28,210 bases of DNA from Stenotrophomonas sp. (GTDB lineage Bacteria > Pseudomonadota > Gammaproteobacteria > Xanthomonadales > Xanthomonadaceae). The notes under the pieces are model-generated. The model searched no databases and was not told the DNA's origin. It saw only the letters and a list, made by a program, of their open reading frames with translations. Of this stretch, positions 12,977 through 22,901 are shown piece by piece (position 1 is the first letter of the stretch; each line of letters opens with the position of its first letter). The position numbers were made by a program, and so were the translations under genes. The stretch spans positions 1 through 28,210 of the forward strand of contig DMZT01000035.1 of the NCBI GenBank assembly GCA_003484865.1. Reading direction: 5' to 3'.

Positions 12977-13017
12977 AAGGCGCGGCGTAAGTCTATTCGG
13001 GCGGGGCCCTCAAACGC

Positions 13018-13042
13018 AACGGGCGGCACTGGGCCGCCCGTT
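13018..13042 (-). terminator. Rho-independent-like terminator after the esterase gene
   Basis: AACGGGCGGC (13018-13027) and GCCGCCCGTT (13033-13042) form a perfect 10-bp stem with a 5-base loop, 60 bases past the stop of the leftward esterase gene. The minus strand continues GCGTTTGAGG, which is T-poor. The plus strand continues TGTTTC. It may act in both directions. Confidence 0.65.
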
Positions 13043-13101
13043 GTTTCACGCTTTTCCACCGCCGTGCACGGCGCCCGCGGGCGGGCGCTGCGCACGTGGG
13101 A

Positions 13102-14922
13102 TCAGAAGCTGCCGCCGAAGCTGGCAAACAGCGACACGTCACGTGCACGCTTCTGCATCGTGGTGGTGCTCATGCCGATGTTGCTGCTCAGGCCCCACAG
13201 GTTCAGGCGCGCACCCAGCACGGCGGTGGCGTAGTTCTTGTCGAACTCCAGGCCCGGCACCTTGTACATGCCCACGTCCGGCATGGTCTGCAGCCAGGCG
13301 CTGGCCTGCTTGCTGTCCTCGAACTCGTGGTCATAGGTGACCTGCACGTACGGCTTGACGTTGCCGCCATCGAAGCGGGCCTGCCAGCCGACGCGGCCGA
13401 CGGTCGAATCCGTATCCTGGTCGCCATAGCCCAGCGCCGAGGCGCTCAGGTTGGACTCGGTGTAGCCATCCAGCTTCACCTTCTGCCAGATCACCGCGGC
13501 GACCGGACCGTGACGGAAGCCGCCTTCGGTGCCGAACTCGTAACCGGCGTTCAACGCGGCGGTCAGGTTGCTGCCTTCCGGCGAGCCCTTGTGGATGCGC
13601 GTTGCCGGGCCGAGCTGCAGCTTGCGGGTCACGTCGTAGTCCAGCCAGCTGTAGCTGAGCTGGCCGTTGACCCAGGCGCGCTCGCCGTACCAGCCGGCGA
13701 ACAGGCCCAGGGTGGTATCGGACTGGGTGAAGTCGCCCTTGTTGTTGCCGAAATCGGCGTCCATGCGGCCATAGCCGGCGAAGCCGCCGACCACCATGCC
13801 ATCACGCGCCCAATCCACACCGAACAGGCCGGCCGGGGCCATGCCGTCGTACAGATCGGCGTGGGCGTAACGCTGCATGTCGCCGCGCAGGTTGCCCCAC
13901 CAGCTCAGGCCGTCGGCCGGACGGCCATCCACGTGCCAGCTGACCTGGTCAGCGCGCGAGCGGCCGATGGTCTGTGCCGAATGGGTCAGGATCTGCTGGT
14001 TGCGCGGCGCTTCCAGGATCGACAGGGTGTACTGGCCCAGCATTTCATGCGTGGCCGAGGACGGGTGCACGCCGTCGGCGAAGACATAGGTGCGCCATGC
14101 GTCCGGGGTGACCAGGCTGGTCGGGTTGCAGGTCAGCGACGAAGGCACCGTGCAGGCGGTGCCACTGACGTTGCTGAAGCCGTAGGTCGACGGGTTGGCG
14201 ACGATTTCCTGCAGGATGTGGAAGGTGTCGACCGGGATTACCTGCAGGCCGGCGGCCTTCAGGCCACCGAACAGGGCGTCGTTGTAGGCCTTGGCCAGCG
14301 CGGTGCCGGCGGCCATGCCAGCCGGGCCGCCGGCGCGGGCGCCCGGGGTCAGGCCGATGTCCGGGATGGTCGGCACCACGATGTATTCAGCGCCCGCTGC
14401 CTTCAGCGTGCCGACGATGCCGACCTGGTCGGTGACGGCACCGGTCAGGGTCGGGACCAGCGGCGCACCGGTCTGGATCGCGAACAGATCATTGGCACCG
14501 CCCCACACGGTGTACAGCGCGTTCGGGTCGGCCTTGCCACCGTTGGCCGCCAGATAGTTGGCCGTCTGGGTCTTCAGCGAAGGAATCGGCACACCGCCCA
14601 GCGCGGGCTGGGTCAGGTCCACGCCCACGCGGGCCCCGCCAACGGCGTAGTTGTCGCCGTTCTGGCCGTTACCGTTCGGGCTGGCATCGGTGCCGTAGTA
14701 GTTCGCCACGTGCTGCGCCCATTGCCAACCCGGGTTGGTGGTGGCCTGGCCGGTCACCGGGCGGACAGCGGCCGGAAGCAGCGGGCGGTAGTAGCCGGAA
14801 TCGGTCAGGCTGTCGCCGATGAAGACGGTCTTGGTGTACGGCGACTGGGCCATGGCCGGCATCGCCGCCAGGGCGATGGCCACGGCCATGAGGGAACGGA
14901 TCGGGCGTTTGCTGAGCAACAT
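13102..14922 (-). CDS. estA: GDSL autotransporter esterase (EstA-like)
   Basis: This 606-residue protein starts at ATG 14922 with AAGGAG 6 bases upstream; the open frame 5' of it is not used. Residues 1-25 are a Sec signal ending AMA-QS. The passenger is a GDSL/SGNH hydrolase: block I FIGDSLTDSGYY (Ser38), block III GGANDLF, and the C-terminal ADGVHPS carrying the catalytic Asp and His. The last 270 residues alternate as beta strands and end in SLFASFGGSF with a terminal Phe, an outer-membrane autotransporter barrel. It should display lipid or ester hydrolase activity on the cell surface, as Pseudomonas EstA and its Xanthomonadaceae relatives do. It is monocistronic and divergent from thiS. 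Confidence 0.9.
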   Translation of the reverse strand: MLLSKRPIRSLMAVAIALAAMPAMAQSPYTKTVFIGDSLTDSGYYRPLLPAAVRPVTGQATTNPGWQWAQHVANYYGTDASPNGNGQNGDNYAVGGARVGVDLTQPALGGVPIPSLKTQTANYLAANGGKADPNALYTVWGGANDLFAIQTGAPLVPTLTGAVTDQVGIVGTLKAAGAEYIVVPTIPDIGLTPGARAGGPAGMAAGTALAKAYNDALFGGLKAAGLQVIPVDTFHILQEIVANPSTYGFSNVSGTACTVPSSLTCNPTSLVTPDAWRTYVFADGVHPSSATHEMLGQYTLSILEAPRNQQILTHSAQTIGRSRADQVSWHVDGRPADGLSWWGNLRGDMQRYAHADLYDGMAPAGLFGVDWARDGMVVGGFAGYGRMDADFGNNKGDFTQSDTTLGLFAGWYGERAWVNGQLSYSWLDYDVTRKLQLGPATRIHKGSPEGSNLTAALNAGYEFGTEGGFRHGPVAAVIWQKVKLDGYTESNLSASALGYGDQDTDSTVGRVGWQARFDGGNVKPYVQVTYDHEFEDSKQASAWLQTMPDVGMYKVPGLEFDKNYATAVLGARLNLWGLSSNIGMSTTTMQKRARDVSLFASFGGSF

Positions 14923-15126
14923 GGAAACTCCTTGAGGGTGGGGAAGACGGCGGACGTACGCCGGCGCACGGTGCCATGGTTCCACTGCACCTGGCCGGCA
15001 TCACGCTGCGCTGCGGCATGAACGCCGCAGCCCGCCGCCCGGCCATCGTTGGCCTGGCGCTCGCGGCACCTCTGCCGCGGGGCGCACAGGGTACGCACTG
15101 GGATGTGATTACGGGACAATACCGTC

Positions 15127-15327
15127 ATGAACATCCAGCTCAACGGCGAGAACCGCCAGCTTCCGCACACCGCCACTGTCCACGACCTGCTGCGCAGCGA
15201 GGACCTGCTCGAGCGCCGCGTCGCGGTCGAAGTCAATGGCGAGATCGTCACCCGCAGCCAGCACGCCAGCCACCCCCTGCGCGAGGGCGACGTGGTCGAG
15301 ATCGTGCATGCACTGGGCGGCGGCTGA
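15127..15327 (+). CDS. thiS: Sulfur carrier protein ThiS
   Basis: This 66-residue beta-grasp protein ends in the required Gly-Gly (HALGGG). ThiF-type enzymes adenylate that end and charge it with sulfur for the thiazole of thiamine. The pattern MNIQLNGENRQLP, EVNGEIVTRSQHA and REGDVVEIVHALGGG fits the family and its usual length. No clear ribosome site is seen before ATG 15127. No thiamine riboswitch is visible in the 204 bases between estA and thiS, which should hold both promoters. Confidence 0.93.
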   Translation: MNIQLNGENRQLPHTATVHDLLRSEDLLERRVAVEVNGEIVTRSQHASHPLREGDVVEIVHALGGG

Positions 15328-15365
15328 GGCAGCATCGTGACGCGCGATAGGCGATAATTCGGGCC

Positions 15366-16160
15366 ATGAATGCACCTGCCCCCACTGATTCGCTGGTGAT
15401 CGCCGGCAAGACCTATGCTTCCCGCCTGCTCACCGGCACCGGCAAGTTCAAGGATCTGGAAGAAACCCGCCTGGCCACCGAGGCCGCTGGCGCCCGGATC
15501 GTCACCGTGGCGATCCGCCGCACCAACATCGGGCAGAACCCGGGCGAGCCGAACCTGCTCGACGTGCTGCCGCCGGACCGTTACACCATCCTGCCCAACA
15601 CCGCCGGCTGCTACACCGCCGAAGACGCCGTGCGCACCTGCCGGCTGGCCCGCGAGCTGCTGGACGGCCACAACCTGACCAAGCTGGAAGTGCTGGGCGA
15701 CCAGAAGAGCCTGTACCCGGATGTGGTGCAGACCCTCAAAGCGGCCGAGCAGCTGGTCAAGGATGGCTTCGAGGTGATGGTCTATACCTCCGATGACCCG
15801 ATCCTGGCCAAGCGCCTGGAAGACATCGGCTGCGCTGCGGTGATGCCGCTGGCCGCGCCGATCGGCTCGGGCCTGGGCATCCAGAACAAGTACAACCTGC
15901 TGCAGATCATCGAAGACGCCAAGGTACCGATCATCGTCGATGCCGGCGTGGGCACGGCCTCCGATGCAGCCATTGCGATGGAGCTGGGCTGCGATGGCGT
16001 GCTGATGAACACCGCCATCGCCGGCGCGCGCAATCCGATCCTCATGGCCAGCGCGATGCGCAAGGCCGTGGAGGCGGGCCGCGAGGCCTTCCTGGCCGGG
16101 CGCATTCCGCGCAAGCGCTACGCCAGTGCGTCCTCGCCGATCGACGGGTTGATCGGCTGA
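15366..16160 (+). CDS. thiG: Thiazole synthase ThiG
   Basis: This 264-residue TIM-barrel enzyme joins ThiS-thiocarboxylate, dehydroglycine and deoxyxylulose phosphate to make the thiazole phosphate of thiamine. It shows [51 protein letters not shown] with the likely Schiff-base Lys106, and the phosphate-binding [20 protein letters not shown]. It lies 38 bases after thiS and its stop overlaps the trmB start (TGATG). A GATAAT sequence about 10 bases before the ATG could be a weak internal -10. Confidence 0.97.
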   Translation: MNAPAPTDSLVIAGKTYASRLLTGTGKFKDLEETRLATEAAGARIVTVAIRRTNIGQNPGEPNLLDVLPPDRYTILPNTAGCYTAEDAVRTCRLARELLDGHNLTKLEVLGDQKSLYPDVVQTLKAAEQLVKDGFEVMVYTSDDPILAKRLEDIGCAAVMPLAAPIGSGLGIQNKYNLLQIIEDAKVPIIVDAGVGTASDAAIAMELGCDGVLMNTAIAGARNPILMASAMRKAVEAGREAFLAGRIPRKRYASASSPIDGLIG

Positions 16161-16894
16161 TGACCAATCCTTTCGACAGCGCCGGTGCCAAGGCACCGCC
16201 CAAGCCCTTCACCATCACCGAAGGCCGCCGCGAGGTCCGCAGTTTCGTGCTGCGCCAGGGGCGTTTCACTCCCGCCCAGCAGCGTGCGTTCGACGACCGC
16301 TGGCCGCGCTTCGGGCTGGATTTCACCGGCGAGCCGCGCGATCTGGATGCCACCTTCGGGCGCGATGCGCACAAGGTGCTGGAGATCGGCTTCGGCAATG
16401 GCGCCGCGCTGCGCTTCGCCGCGCAGCAGGACCCGAGCCGCGATTACATCGGCCTGGAAGTGCACGCGCCCGGCGTGGGACGCCTGCTCAATGCACTGGC
16501 CGACGACAACGCCGACCACGTGCGCCTGTACCACCACGATGCCGTGGAGGTGCTGGAGAAGGAAATCGCCGATGGCGCGCTGGATGAAGTGCGCATCTAC
16601 TTCCCGGATCCGTGGCACAAGAAGCGCCATAACAAGCGTCGCCTGATCCAGCCTGGCTTTGCCGAGCTGCTGGTGCGCAAGCTGCGCGTCGGTGGCCGCC
16701 TGCACTGCGCCACGGACTGGGAAGACTATGCCGAGCAGATGTGGGACGTGCTCGACGCCACCACCGGGCTGAGCAACCGCGCCGGTCCGCGTGGGCAGGT
16801 CGAGCGGCCGGAATGGCGCCCGCAGACCCACTTCGAAACCCGTGGCCAGAAGCTTGGCCATGGGGTGTGGGACCTGTTGTACGACCGCACCTGA
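16160..16894 (+). CDS. trmB: tRNA (guanine46-N7)-methyltransferase TrmB
   Basis: This 244-residue SAM-dependent enzyme methylates G46 in the variable loop of tRNAs. The SAM-binding motif is [15 protein letters not shown]. The family signature [16 protein letters not shown] lies in the middle, followed by [14 protein letters not shown] (in the sequence preceded by HCATD) and a C-terminal [15 protein letters not shown]. The start overlaps the thiG stop. Its place after thiSG is common in gammaproteobacteria. Confidence 0.96.
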   Translation: MTNPFDSAGAKAPPKPFTITEGRREVRSFVLRQGRFTPAQQRAFDDRWPRFGLDFTGEPRDLDATFGRDAHKVLEIGFGNGAALRFAAQQDPSRDYIGLEVHAPGVGRLLNALADDNADHVRLYHHDAVEVLEKEIADGALDEVRIYFPDPWHKKRHNKRRLIQPGFAELLVRKLRVGGRLHCATDWEDYAEQMWDVLDATTGLSNRAGPRGQVERPEWRPQTHFETRGQKLGHGVWDLLYDRT

Positions 16895-16918
16895 TCCCAC
16901 AAGGAACCGCGCCACCCC

Positions 16919-18766
16919 ATGGATACCGCGCTGACGCTGACTACCGACATGAAGCTCGTTCTCGGGCTGGTCGGCTTCACGATGGCGATGTTCCTGTTCG
17001 AGCGCATCCGCGCCGACGTGGTGGCCTTGGTGGTGCTGGTGGTGCTCGGCGTTACCGGCCTGATCGCGCCGGAGGAAATCTTCGGCGGCTTTTCCGGTAA
17101 CGCGGTGATGAGCATCATCGCCACCACCATCCTCGGCGCGGGCCTGGACCGCACCGGGGCATTGAACCGGTTGGCGGCGTGGCTGCTGCGGCGCGGGCAT
17201 GGCGTGGAGACACGCCTGTTGATGATGACCACCGCGATCGCCGGCTTGAACTCCTCGTTCATGCAGAACCCTTCGGTGATGGCGCTGTACCTGCCGGTCG
17301 CCTCGCGGCTGGCCGCGCGCACCGGGCTGACCCTGCAGCGCCTGCTGCTGCCGATCGCCGCGGCCATCGTCATGGGCGGCGCGCTGACCATGGTCGGCAA
17401 TTCGCCGTTGATCCTGCTCAACGATCTGCTGGCCTCGGCCAACAACAACCTGCCCTCGGGCCTGGCCACGATCGAGCCGCTGCGCATGTTCGCACCGCTG
17501 CCGATCGGCGTGGCGCTGCTGATCGCCTCGCTGCTGTATTTCCGCTACTTCGGTGATCGCAAGCTGGTGGAGGAAGAGACGCTGGCCAACGATGGCGTCA
17601 CCCCGTCACGCACCGAAAGCTACTTCGCCAAGACCTACGGCATCGAAGGCGATGTGTTCGAACTGGTGGTCACCGCCGAAAGCCCGCTGGTCGGCATGAC
17701 CCTGGGCGAGGCCGAGAACGTGCACGATGCGCCGCTGCTGCTGGCGCTCAAGACCGGCAATGACACCCGTCTGGCCCCGCCGGCCGAGATGCGGATCTGG
17801 GTGGGCAGCGTGCTGGGCGTGATGGGCGCGCGCCAGCAGGTCAGCGATTTCGCACAGAACCAGTTCCTGCGGATGTCCTCGCGGCTGAAGCACCTGGGCG
17901 ACCTGTTCAACCCCAGCCGCGCCGGCATTTCCGAAGCAGTGGTGCCGCCCACCTCCGATGTGATCGGCAAGAGCGCCTCGGACCTGCGCCTGCGCAAGCA
18001 GCGTGGCATCAGCCTGCTGGCGATCAACCGCGACAAGCAGGTGATCCGCGAAGACGTGCGCAACGTGGCCCTGCGCGCCGGTGACATGCTGGTCTTCCAC
18101 AGCATCTGGACCGACCTGGCCCAGGCCGCCAAGAGCCGCGACTTCGTGGTGGTGACCGATTACCCCAAGGGCGAGCAGCGGCCGCACAAGTTCAAGATCG
18201 CGATGAGCATTTTCGCCATCACCATCCTGATCGCGCTGACCTCCAAGCTGCCGGTGGCGCTGACCCTGATGACCGGCGTGGCCGGCATGCTGCTGACCGG
18301 CGTGCTGCGCATGGACGAGGCCTACGCCTCGATCAACTGGAAAACCGTGTTCATGATGGCCGGGCTGATTCCGCTCGGCTGGGCGATGGACAGCAGCGGC
18401 GCGGCGGCGTGGATCGCCGGGCACACCATCGACCGCCTGCCGACCGGCATCCCGGTGTGGGTGCTGGAAATCGCGCTGGCGTTGTTGACCACGATGTTCT
18501 CGCTGGTGATCAGCCACGTGGGCGCAACCATCGTGATGGTGCCCATCGCGGTGAACCTGGCGCTGGCCGCCGGGGGCAGCCCGACCGCGTTCGCGCTGAT
18601 CGTGGCGTTGTCGGCCTCGAACAATCTGATGACAGCCTCCAACCCGGTGATTTCGATGATCACCGGCCCGGCCAATTACACCCCGCGCGAGCTGTGGCGC
18701 GTCGGCGCCCCGCTGTCGTTGATCTATACGGCGGTGGTGGTGCTGATGATCAACCTGATGTTCTAG
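16919..18766 (+). CDS. SLC13-family permease with two RCK C-terminal domains
   Basis: This 615-residue inner-membrane transporter has an N-terminal membrane half (about residues 12-205, including SSFMQNPSVMALYLPVASRL), a cytoplasmic insert (about 245-415) with two TrkA-C/RCK_C-like domains (FELVVTAESPLVGMTLGEAE and IGKSASDLRLRKQRGISLLA), and a second membrane half (about 425-615, with SHVGATIVMVPIAVNLALAA and ASNNLMTASNPVISMITGP). SLC13/ArsB-type permeases of this shape carry sulfate, dicarboxylates or similar anions; the substrate is not clear here. An AAGGAA lies 13-14 bases before ATG 16919, a long spacing. No paired gene indicates its role. Confidence 0.88.
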   Translation: MDTALTLTTDMKLVLGLVGFTMAMFLFERIRADVVALVVLVVLGVTGLIAPEEIFGGFSGNAVMSIIATTILGAGLDRTGALNRLAAWLLRRGHGVETRLLMMTTAIAGLNSSFMQNPSVMALYLPVASRLAARTGLTLQRLLLPIAAAIVMGGALTMVGNSPLILLNDLLASANNNLPSGLATIEPLRMFAPLPIGVALLIASLLYFRYFGDRKLVEEETLANDGVTPSRTESYFAKTYGIEGDVFELVVTAESPLVGMTLGEAENVHDAPLLLALKTGNDTRLAPPAEMRIWVGSVLGVMGARQQVSDFAQNQFLRMSSRLKHLGDLFNPSRAGISEAVVPPTSDVIGKSASDLRLRKQRGISLLAINRDKQVIREDVRNVALRAGDMLVFHSIWTDLAQAAKSRDFVVVTDYPKGEQRPHKFKIAMSIFAITILIALTSKLPVALTLMTGVAGMLLTGVLRMDEAYASINWKTVFMMAGLIPLGWAMDSSGAAAWIAGHTIDRLPTGIPVWVLEIALALLTTMFSLVISHVGATIVMVPIAVNLALAAGGSPTAFALIVALSASNNLMTASNPVISMITGPANYTPRELWRVGAPLSLIYTAVVVLMINLMF

Positions 18767-18771
18767 GGAGT

Positions 18772-18855
18772 GCCGGCCGCTGGCCGGCTCGCCAGGATCT
18801 ACGCGATCCCGTCGCGTGAGACCCATGATCGCGTGGTTGCCGGCCCGCGGCCGGC
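18772..18855. repeat. Pair of REP-like GCCGGCC hairpins between convergent genes
   Basis: GCCGGCC-GCT-GGCCGGC (18772-18788) and GCCGGCC-CGC-GGCCGGC (18839-18855) are two 7-bp-stem hairpins 50 bases apart, lying between the stops of two convergent genes. The first is preceded by AGT and the second, read in reverse, by AAT. This fits short intergenic palindromic elements common in Stenotrophomonas. They may protect mRNA 3' ends or stop transcription from both sides. Confidence 0.7.
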
Positions 18856-18856
18856 A

Positions 18857-20287
18857 TTACCGGGCCGCTGCCAGCGCTTTCGACTTGGCGTACAGCCGTT
18901 CGGCCTGCTTCGCGTCGCCCAAGGCGGCATACGTTTCTGCCAGGCTGTCCCAGGCATTGGCCGAGCGCGGGAACAGCGTCGCGTTGAAGGCGAACAGCGG
19001 CAGCGCGGTGGCATGGCCCAGGTTCTCGGCCACCGCGTAGCCCACGCGGTTGATGTCCTGCTCCAGCATCGGCTGATCACCGCGCCCGGTAGTGATGAGC
19101 CACTGTTTCAACGCGGTTGTGCGTGCGGCCGTCTGCGGCTCCAGTGCGTAGGTGATCAGCCTTTCCGACAAGGCCTCGCGAGGGAACTGCATCGGGGCCA
19201 CCACCGCCATGGTGCTGTCCACCAGCGTGCGCGACCACACATTCGTCGCACTGCCGTTGGTGAGGTAGATAAAGCTGTAGGTATCCCCGCCCAAGCCGTC
19301 CAGGAAGGCTATCCGTGCACGTACCCGCGTGCCACCGTCATGCCCCACGAAGCGGTACTCGCCGCTTTCTTCGAATTCCCAACCGGTGGAGAAGCCGCTG
19401 CGCCGTCCGTTGTCCAGCAACTGTGGCTGCCACAGCTGCTGCAGCGTGGCACGCCCCACCAGCTCACCGCGGGTCAGGGCCATCAGGAAGCGGTCCAGAT
19501 CACCGACGGTGGTATGCAGTGCGGCATGCCCGTAGGCATAGGATGGCCAGGCGATGTCGTCTTCGCGCTGCAGGGCGCCCTGTTTGCCGATATAGGCGAT
19601 GGCAATGGCGTGCGGCACATCCGTTGCCGGGCCCAGCGAGGTGTGCGTCATCGACAGCGGACGAAGCACGCGGTCTTGGACGATCTGCGCATAGGGCTGC
19701 TGGTACTGCGCTTCCAACAGCGCGGTGAGGACCAGATAGTTTGTCTGCGCATACCGATTGGCAGTGCCCGGCGTGAACTGCAGTGGTGCGCCGGCGAGTG
19801 CCTTGAACACCTCCGCCGCCGTGGTCGGGAAGCGGTTGCCCTGCGAGGTGATCACCTCACCTTCCCGATACTGGAAGTACTCGGGAACGCCGGACGCATG
19901 GTTGAGGAACTGCCGCACGGTGATCGCCTGCCAGGGCTCGGGCAGATCGGGAAGATAGCGGCTGGCCGGTGCATCCAGCTCGACCCTGCCGGCCTCCACC
20001 CGTTGCATGACCAGAGCGCTGACCAGCAGTTTGGCCAGGGAGTAAGCATTGAACACCGTTTCGGCGGTCACCGCCCGATGCGTGGTGACGTCGGCCTCTC
20101 CGGCGACGGCCTGCGCGAGAAGCGCGCCGTTGTGCCGTATCAGCACCGACTGCCCGGCGATGCCATAGCGCTCCGCGTTGGCATGGAGCTGCCGGGAGAT
20201 CCGAGCGTCGAGGTCAACGGCACGAGCGGCGCCGGACGGTGTCGATACCGCGATCAGCAGGATGGCTACACAGGCGAAACGACGCAT
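18857..20287 (-). CDS. Exported serine beta-lactamase-like hydrolase with a TPR-like tail
   Basis: This 476-residue protein starts at ATG 20287, with GGGGA 9 bases upstream; residues 1-24 form a Sec signal (MRRFACVAILLIAVSTPSGA). It belongs to the class C beta-lactamase/penicillin-binding-like serine hydrolases: nucleophile motif SLAK (Ser83-Lys86), second motif Tyr179-Ala-Gln where YxN is usual, and HDGG (316-319) in the KTG position. The last 45 residues (NAWDSLAETYAALGDAKQAE) look like a tetratricopeptide repeat. Members include esterases and D-amino-acid peptidases as well as beta-lactamases, so substrate cannot be given. It is probably periplasmic and monocistronic. Confidence 0.82.
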   Translation of the reverse strand: MRRFACVAILLIAVSTPSGAARAVDLDARISRQLHANAERYGIAGQSVLIRHNGALLAQAVAGEADVTTHRAVTAETVFNAYSLAKLLVSALVMQRVEAGRVELDAPASRYLPDLPEPWQAITVRQFLNHASGVPEYFQYREGEVITSQGNRFPTTAAEVFKALAGAPLQFTPGTANRYAQTNYLVLTALLEAQYQQPYAQIVQDRVLRPLSMTHTSLGPATDVPHAIAIAYIGKQGALQREDDIAWPSYAYGHAALHTTVGDLDRFLMALTRGELVGRATLQQLWQPQLLDNGRRSGFSTGWEFEESGEYRFVGHDGGTRVRARIAFLDGLGGDTYSFIYLTNGSATNVWSRTLVDSTMAVVAPMQFPREALSERLITYALEPQTAARTTALKQWLITTGRGDQPMLEQDINRVGYAVAENLGHATALPLFAFNATLFPRSANAWDSLAETYAALGDAKQAERLYAKSKALAAAR

Positions 20288-20372
20288 TGCGGGCATCCCC
20301 GTAGGTAAGCCAGCACAGTAGGAAGCGTGGGTACGCCGGTCAATGCGACGGAAGTCACCCTGACCATCACAA

Positions 20373-20395
20373 GGCCCCGGCACGCGGCCGGGGCC
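20373..20395 (-). terminator. Hairpin after hutU
   Basis: GGCCCCGGC (20373-20381) and GCCGGGGCC (20387-20395) form a 9-bp stem with loop ACGCG, 8 bases past the hutU stop on the leftward strand. The following minus-strand bases are TTGTGATGG, so the U-tract is poor. It is still the best candidate end for the leftward hut operon. Confidence 0.6.
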
Positions 20396-20403
20396 GACCC
20401 ATA

Positions 20404-22071
20404 TCAGCCCAGAATCCCAGGCAGATCCAGGCCCTTGTCCTTCGCACACTCCACCGCGATGTCATACCCCGCGTCGGCATGCCGCATCACGCCCGTGGCC
20501 GGGTCGTTCCACAGCACGCGCGCGATGCGCTTGGCCGCGGCTTCGGTGCCATCGCAGACGATGACCATGCCCGAATGCTGCGAGAAGCCCATGCCGACGC
20601 CGCCGCCGTGGTGCAGCGAGACCCAGGTGGCACCGCTGGCGGTGTTGAGCAGGGCGTTGAGCAGCGGCCAGTCGGAGACGGCATCGGAACCGTCCTGCAT
20701 GGCCTCGGTTTCGCGGTTGGGCGAGGCGACGCTGCCCGAGTCCAGGTGATCACGGCCGATCACCACCGGCGCCTTCAGCTCGCCATTGGCGACCATCTCG
20801 TTGAAGGCAAGGCCCAGTCGATCACGATCGCCCAGGCCGACCCAGCAGATGCGCGCGGGCAGGCCCTGGAACTTGATCTTCTCGGCGGCCATGTCCAGCC
20901 AGCGGTGCAGGTGCGGGTTGTCCGGGATCAGTTCCTTGACCTTGGCATCGGTCTTGGCGATGTCCTCCGGATCGCCGCTCAGCGCGGCCCAGCGGAACGG
21001 GCCGATGCCGCGGCAGAACAGCGGGCGGATGTAGGCGGGCACGAAGCCGGGGAAGTCGAAGGCATCTTCCACACCTTCTTCCAGCGCCATCTGGCGCAGG
21101 TTGTTGCCGTAGTCCACGGTCGGTACGCCGAGCGAGTGGAAACCAAGCATGGCGCGGATGTGGTTGGCCATCGATTCGCGCGCGGCCGCTTCCACTTCCT
21201 TCGGTGCGGAGACGCGCTTGTCGTCCCATTCTTCCACCGTCCAGCCCTGCGGCAGGTAGCCGTTGACCGGGTCGTGCGCGGAGGTCTGGTCGGTCAGCAG
21301 GTCCGGCTTGACGCCGCGGATCAGCAGCTCGTCCAGCACGTCGGCGACATTGCCGAGCAGGCCGACCGAGAGCGGCTTCTTCGCGGTGCAGGATGCCTCG
21401 ATCAGGCGCAGCGCTTCGTCGAGGTCGTCGGTCCAGGTGTCCAGATACCCGGTGCGCAGACGCATCACGATGCTGCTCTTGCGGCATTCCACCGCCAGGC
21501 AGGAGGCGCCGGCCATCACCGCGGCCAGCGGCTGTGCGCCGCCCATTCCACCGAGCCCACCGGTGAACAGCCACTTGCCGGCCAGGCTGCCGTTGTAATG
21601 CTGGCGGCCCATTTCCACGAAGGTCTCGTAAGTGCCCTGCACGATGCCCTGGGCGCCGATGTAGATCCAGCTGCCCGCGGTCATCTGGCCGTACATCGCG
21701 AGGCCCTTCTTGTCGAGCTCGTTGAAGTGGTCCCAGTTGGCCCACCGCGGCACCAGGTTGGAGTTGGCGATCAGCACGCGCGGGGCATCCACGTGGGTGC
21801 GGAACACGCCGACCGGCTTGCCGGACTGCACCAGCAGGGTCTGGTCATCTTCGAGCCGCTGCAGGGTCTCGATGATTTTGTCGTAGCTCTCCCAGTCGCG
21901 CGCCGCGCGGCCGATGCCACCGTAGACCACCAGCTCCTGCGGGCGCTCGGCCACGTCCGGGTGCAGGTTGTTCATCAGCATGCGCAGCGGGGCTTCGGTC
22001 AGCCAGCTCTTGCAGGTCAGCGTGGTGCCGGTCGGGGCGAGGATGGTGCGGGTGGAATCGAGACGGGTCAT
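20404..22071 (-). CDS. hutU: Urocanate hydratase HutU
   Basis: This 555-residue NAD-dependent enzyme converts urocanate to imidazolone propionate, the second step of histidine breakdown. Family landmarks are [17 protein letters not shown], the NAD-binding [12 protein letters not shown] (about residue 170), [35 protein letters not shown], and the catalytic Cys409 in [13 protein letters not shown]. Length matches the family. Its ATG overlaps the hutG stop (ATGA), so it is the last gene of the leftward hut operon. Confidence 0.98.
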   Translation of the reverse strand: MTRLDSTRTILAPTGTTLTCKSWLTEAPLRMLMNNLHPDVAERPQELVVYGGIGRAARDWESYDKIIETLQRLEDDQTLLVQSGKPVGVFRTHVDAPRVLIANSNLVPRWANWDHFNELDKKGLAMYGQMTAGSWIYIGAQGIVQGTYETFVEMGRQHYNGSLAGKWLFTGGLGGMGGAQPLAAVMAGASCLAVECRKSSIVMRLRTGYLDTWTDDLDEALRLIEASCTAKKPLSVGLLGNVADVLDELLIRGVKPDLLTDQTSAHDPVNGYLPQGWTVEEWDDKRVSAPKEVEAAARESMANHIRAMLGFHSLGVPTVDYGNNLRQMALEEGVEDAFDFPGFVPAYIRPLFCRGIGPFRWAALSGDPEDIAKTDAKVKELIPDNPHLHRWLDMAAEKIKFQGLPARICWVGLGDRDRLGLAFNEMVANGELKAPVVIGRDHLDSGSVASPNRETEAMQDGSDAVSDWPLLNALLNTASGATWVSLHHGGGVGMGFSQHSGMVIVCDGTEAAAKRIARVLWNDPATGVMRHADAGYDIAVECAKDKGLDLPGILG

Positions 22072-22901
22072 GCAGCACTCCGGGACGTAGCGAAGTCGAG
22101 ACAGGCATCGAGCACCTGCTGCAGCGTGGCGCGCAGCGGGGCGGCGTGATCGGGATCCAATGGCGTGGGCCAGCTGTGCTCATCCACGGCCTCGGGCTCG
22201 TGCAGGTAGCCGCGGCAGGCCAGCTCCATCTGCAGCGTATGCACGCCGCCGGGGATGTCGCTGTAATGGCGGGTGATGTAGCCGCCCTTGAAGCGGCCGT
22301 TGCGCACATGGCTCATGCCGCTCATCGCGCACAGGTTGTCGACCACGTCGGTCAGCGCGTTGTCGCAGGTGGTATCGCCGTTGGTGCCGAGGTTGAACTG
22401 CGGCAGCTGGCCATCGAACAGGTGCGGGATGTGCGAGCGGATCGAGTGCGCGTCATACACCACCACGGTGCCGTGCAGGGCACGCAGGCGCGCGATCTCC
22501 GCGGCGAGGGCGTCGTGGTAGGGCGCGAACCAGGTATCGCGGCGGCGCGCGATTTCCGCTTCGTCCGGGCCGTGGCCATCGCGGTACAGCGGCTGGTTGT
22601 CGAAGGTGGTCAGCGGGCACAGGCCGGTGGTGTTCTGGCCCGGGTACAGCGAGGTGCCGCTGGGGTCGCGGTTGACGTCGATGACCGAGCGCGACACCGC
22701 GGTGCGCACCGTGGTGGCGCCCATCTGCTGCGCGAAGCCGTACAGCTCATGCACCCACCAGTCGGCGTCGCGGCGGGCCAGCCACGGCGACACGAACTGC
22801 GCGGCCAGTGCATCGGGCAGCTCGGTGCCGGTGTGCGGGAAGCTGACGATCAACGGCACATCGCCGCGGTGGATCTGCAGCCAATCCGGTGGGGTCGTCA
22901 T
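22068..22901 (-). CDS. hutG: N-formylglutamate deformylase HutG
   Basis: This 277-residue amidohydrolase-type enzyme splits N-formylglutamate to glutamate and formate, the last step of the five-step hut pathway. It shows [62 protein letters not shown] and [13 protein letters not shown], matching the FGase family. HutF in the same locus makes its substrate. Overlaps of 4 bases join it to hutH upstream and hutU downstream. Confidence 0.96.
   Translation of the reverse strand: MTTPPDWLQIHRGDVPLIVSFPHTGTELPDALAAQFVSPWLARRDADWWVHELYGFAQQMGATTVRTAVSRSVIDVNRDPSGTSLYPGQNTTGLCPLTTFDNQPLYRDGHGPDEAEIARRRDTWFAPYHDALAAEIARLRALHGTVVVYDAHSIRSHIPHLFDGQLPQFNLGTNGDTTCDNALTDVVDNLCAMSGMSHVRNGRFKGGYITRHYSDIPGGVHTLQMELACRGYLHEPEAVDEHSWPTPLDPDHAAPLRATLQQVLDACLDFATSRSAA

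Noticed and set aside
13096..15021. 641-codon open frame opposite the esterase gene
   Set aside because: It is Gly/Ala/Val/His-rich with no family features and lies exactly antisense to a well-supported autotransporter gene; such shadows are common in high-GC DNA.
14923..15126. Thiamine (TPP) riboswitch before thiS
   Set aside because: I looked for the conserved CTGAGA-type core in the leader and did not find it.
18770..20308. 512-codon open frame opposite the beta-lactamase-like gene
   Set aside because: Antisense shadow; the minus-strand gene has a signal peptide and catalytic motifs.
20479..22149. 556-codon open frame opposite hutU
   Set aside because: Composition is typical of an antisense shadow and hutU is certain from its motifs.
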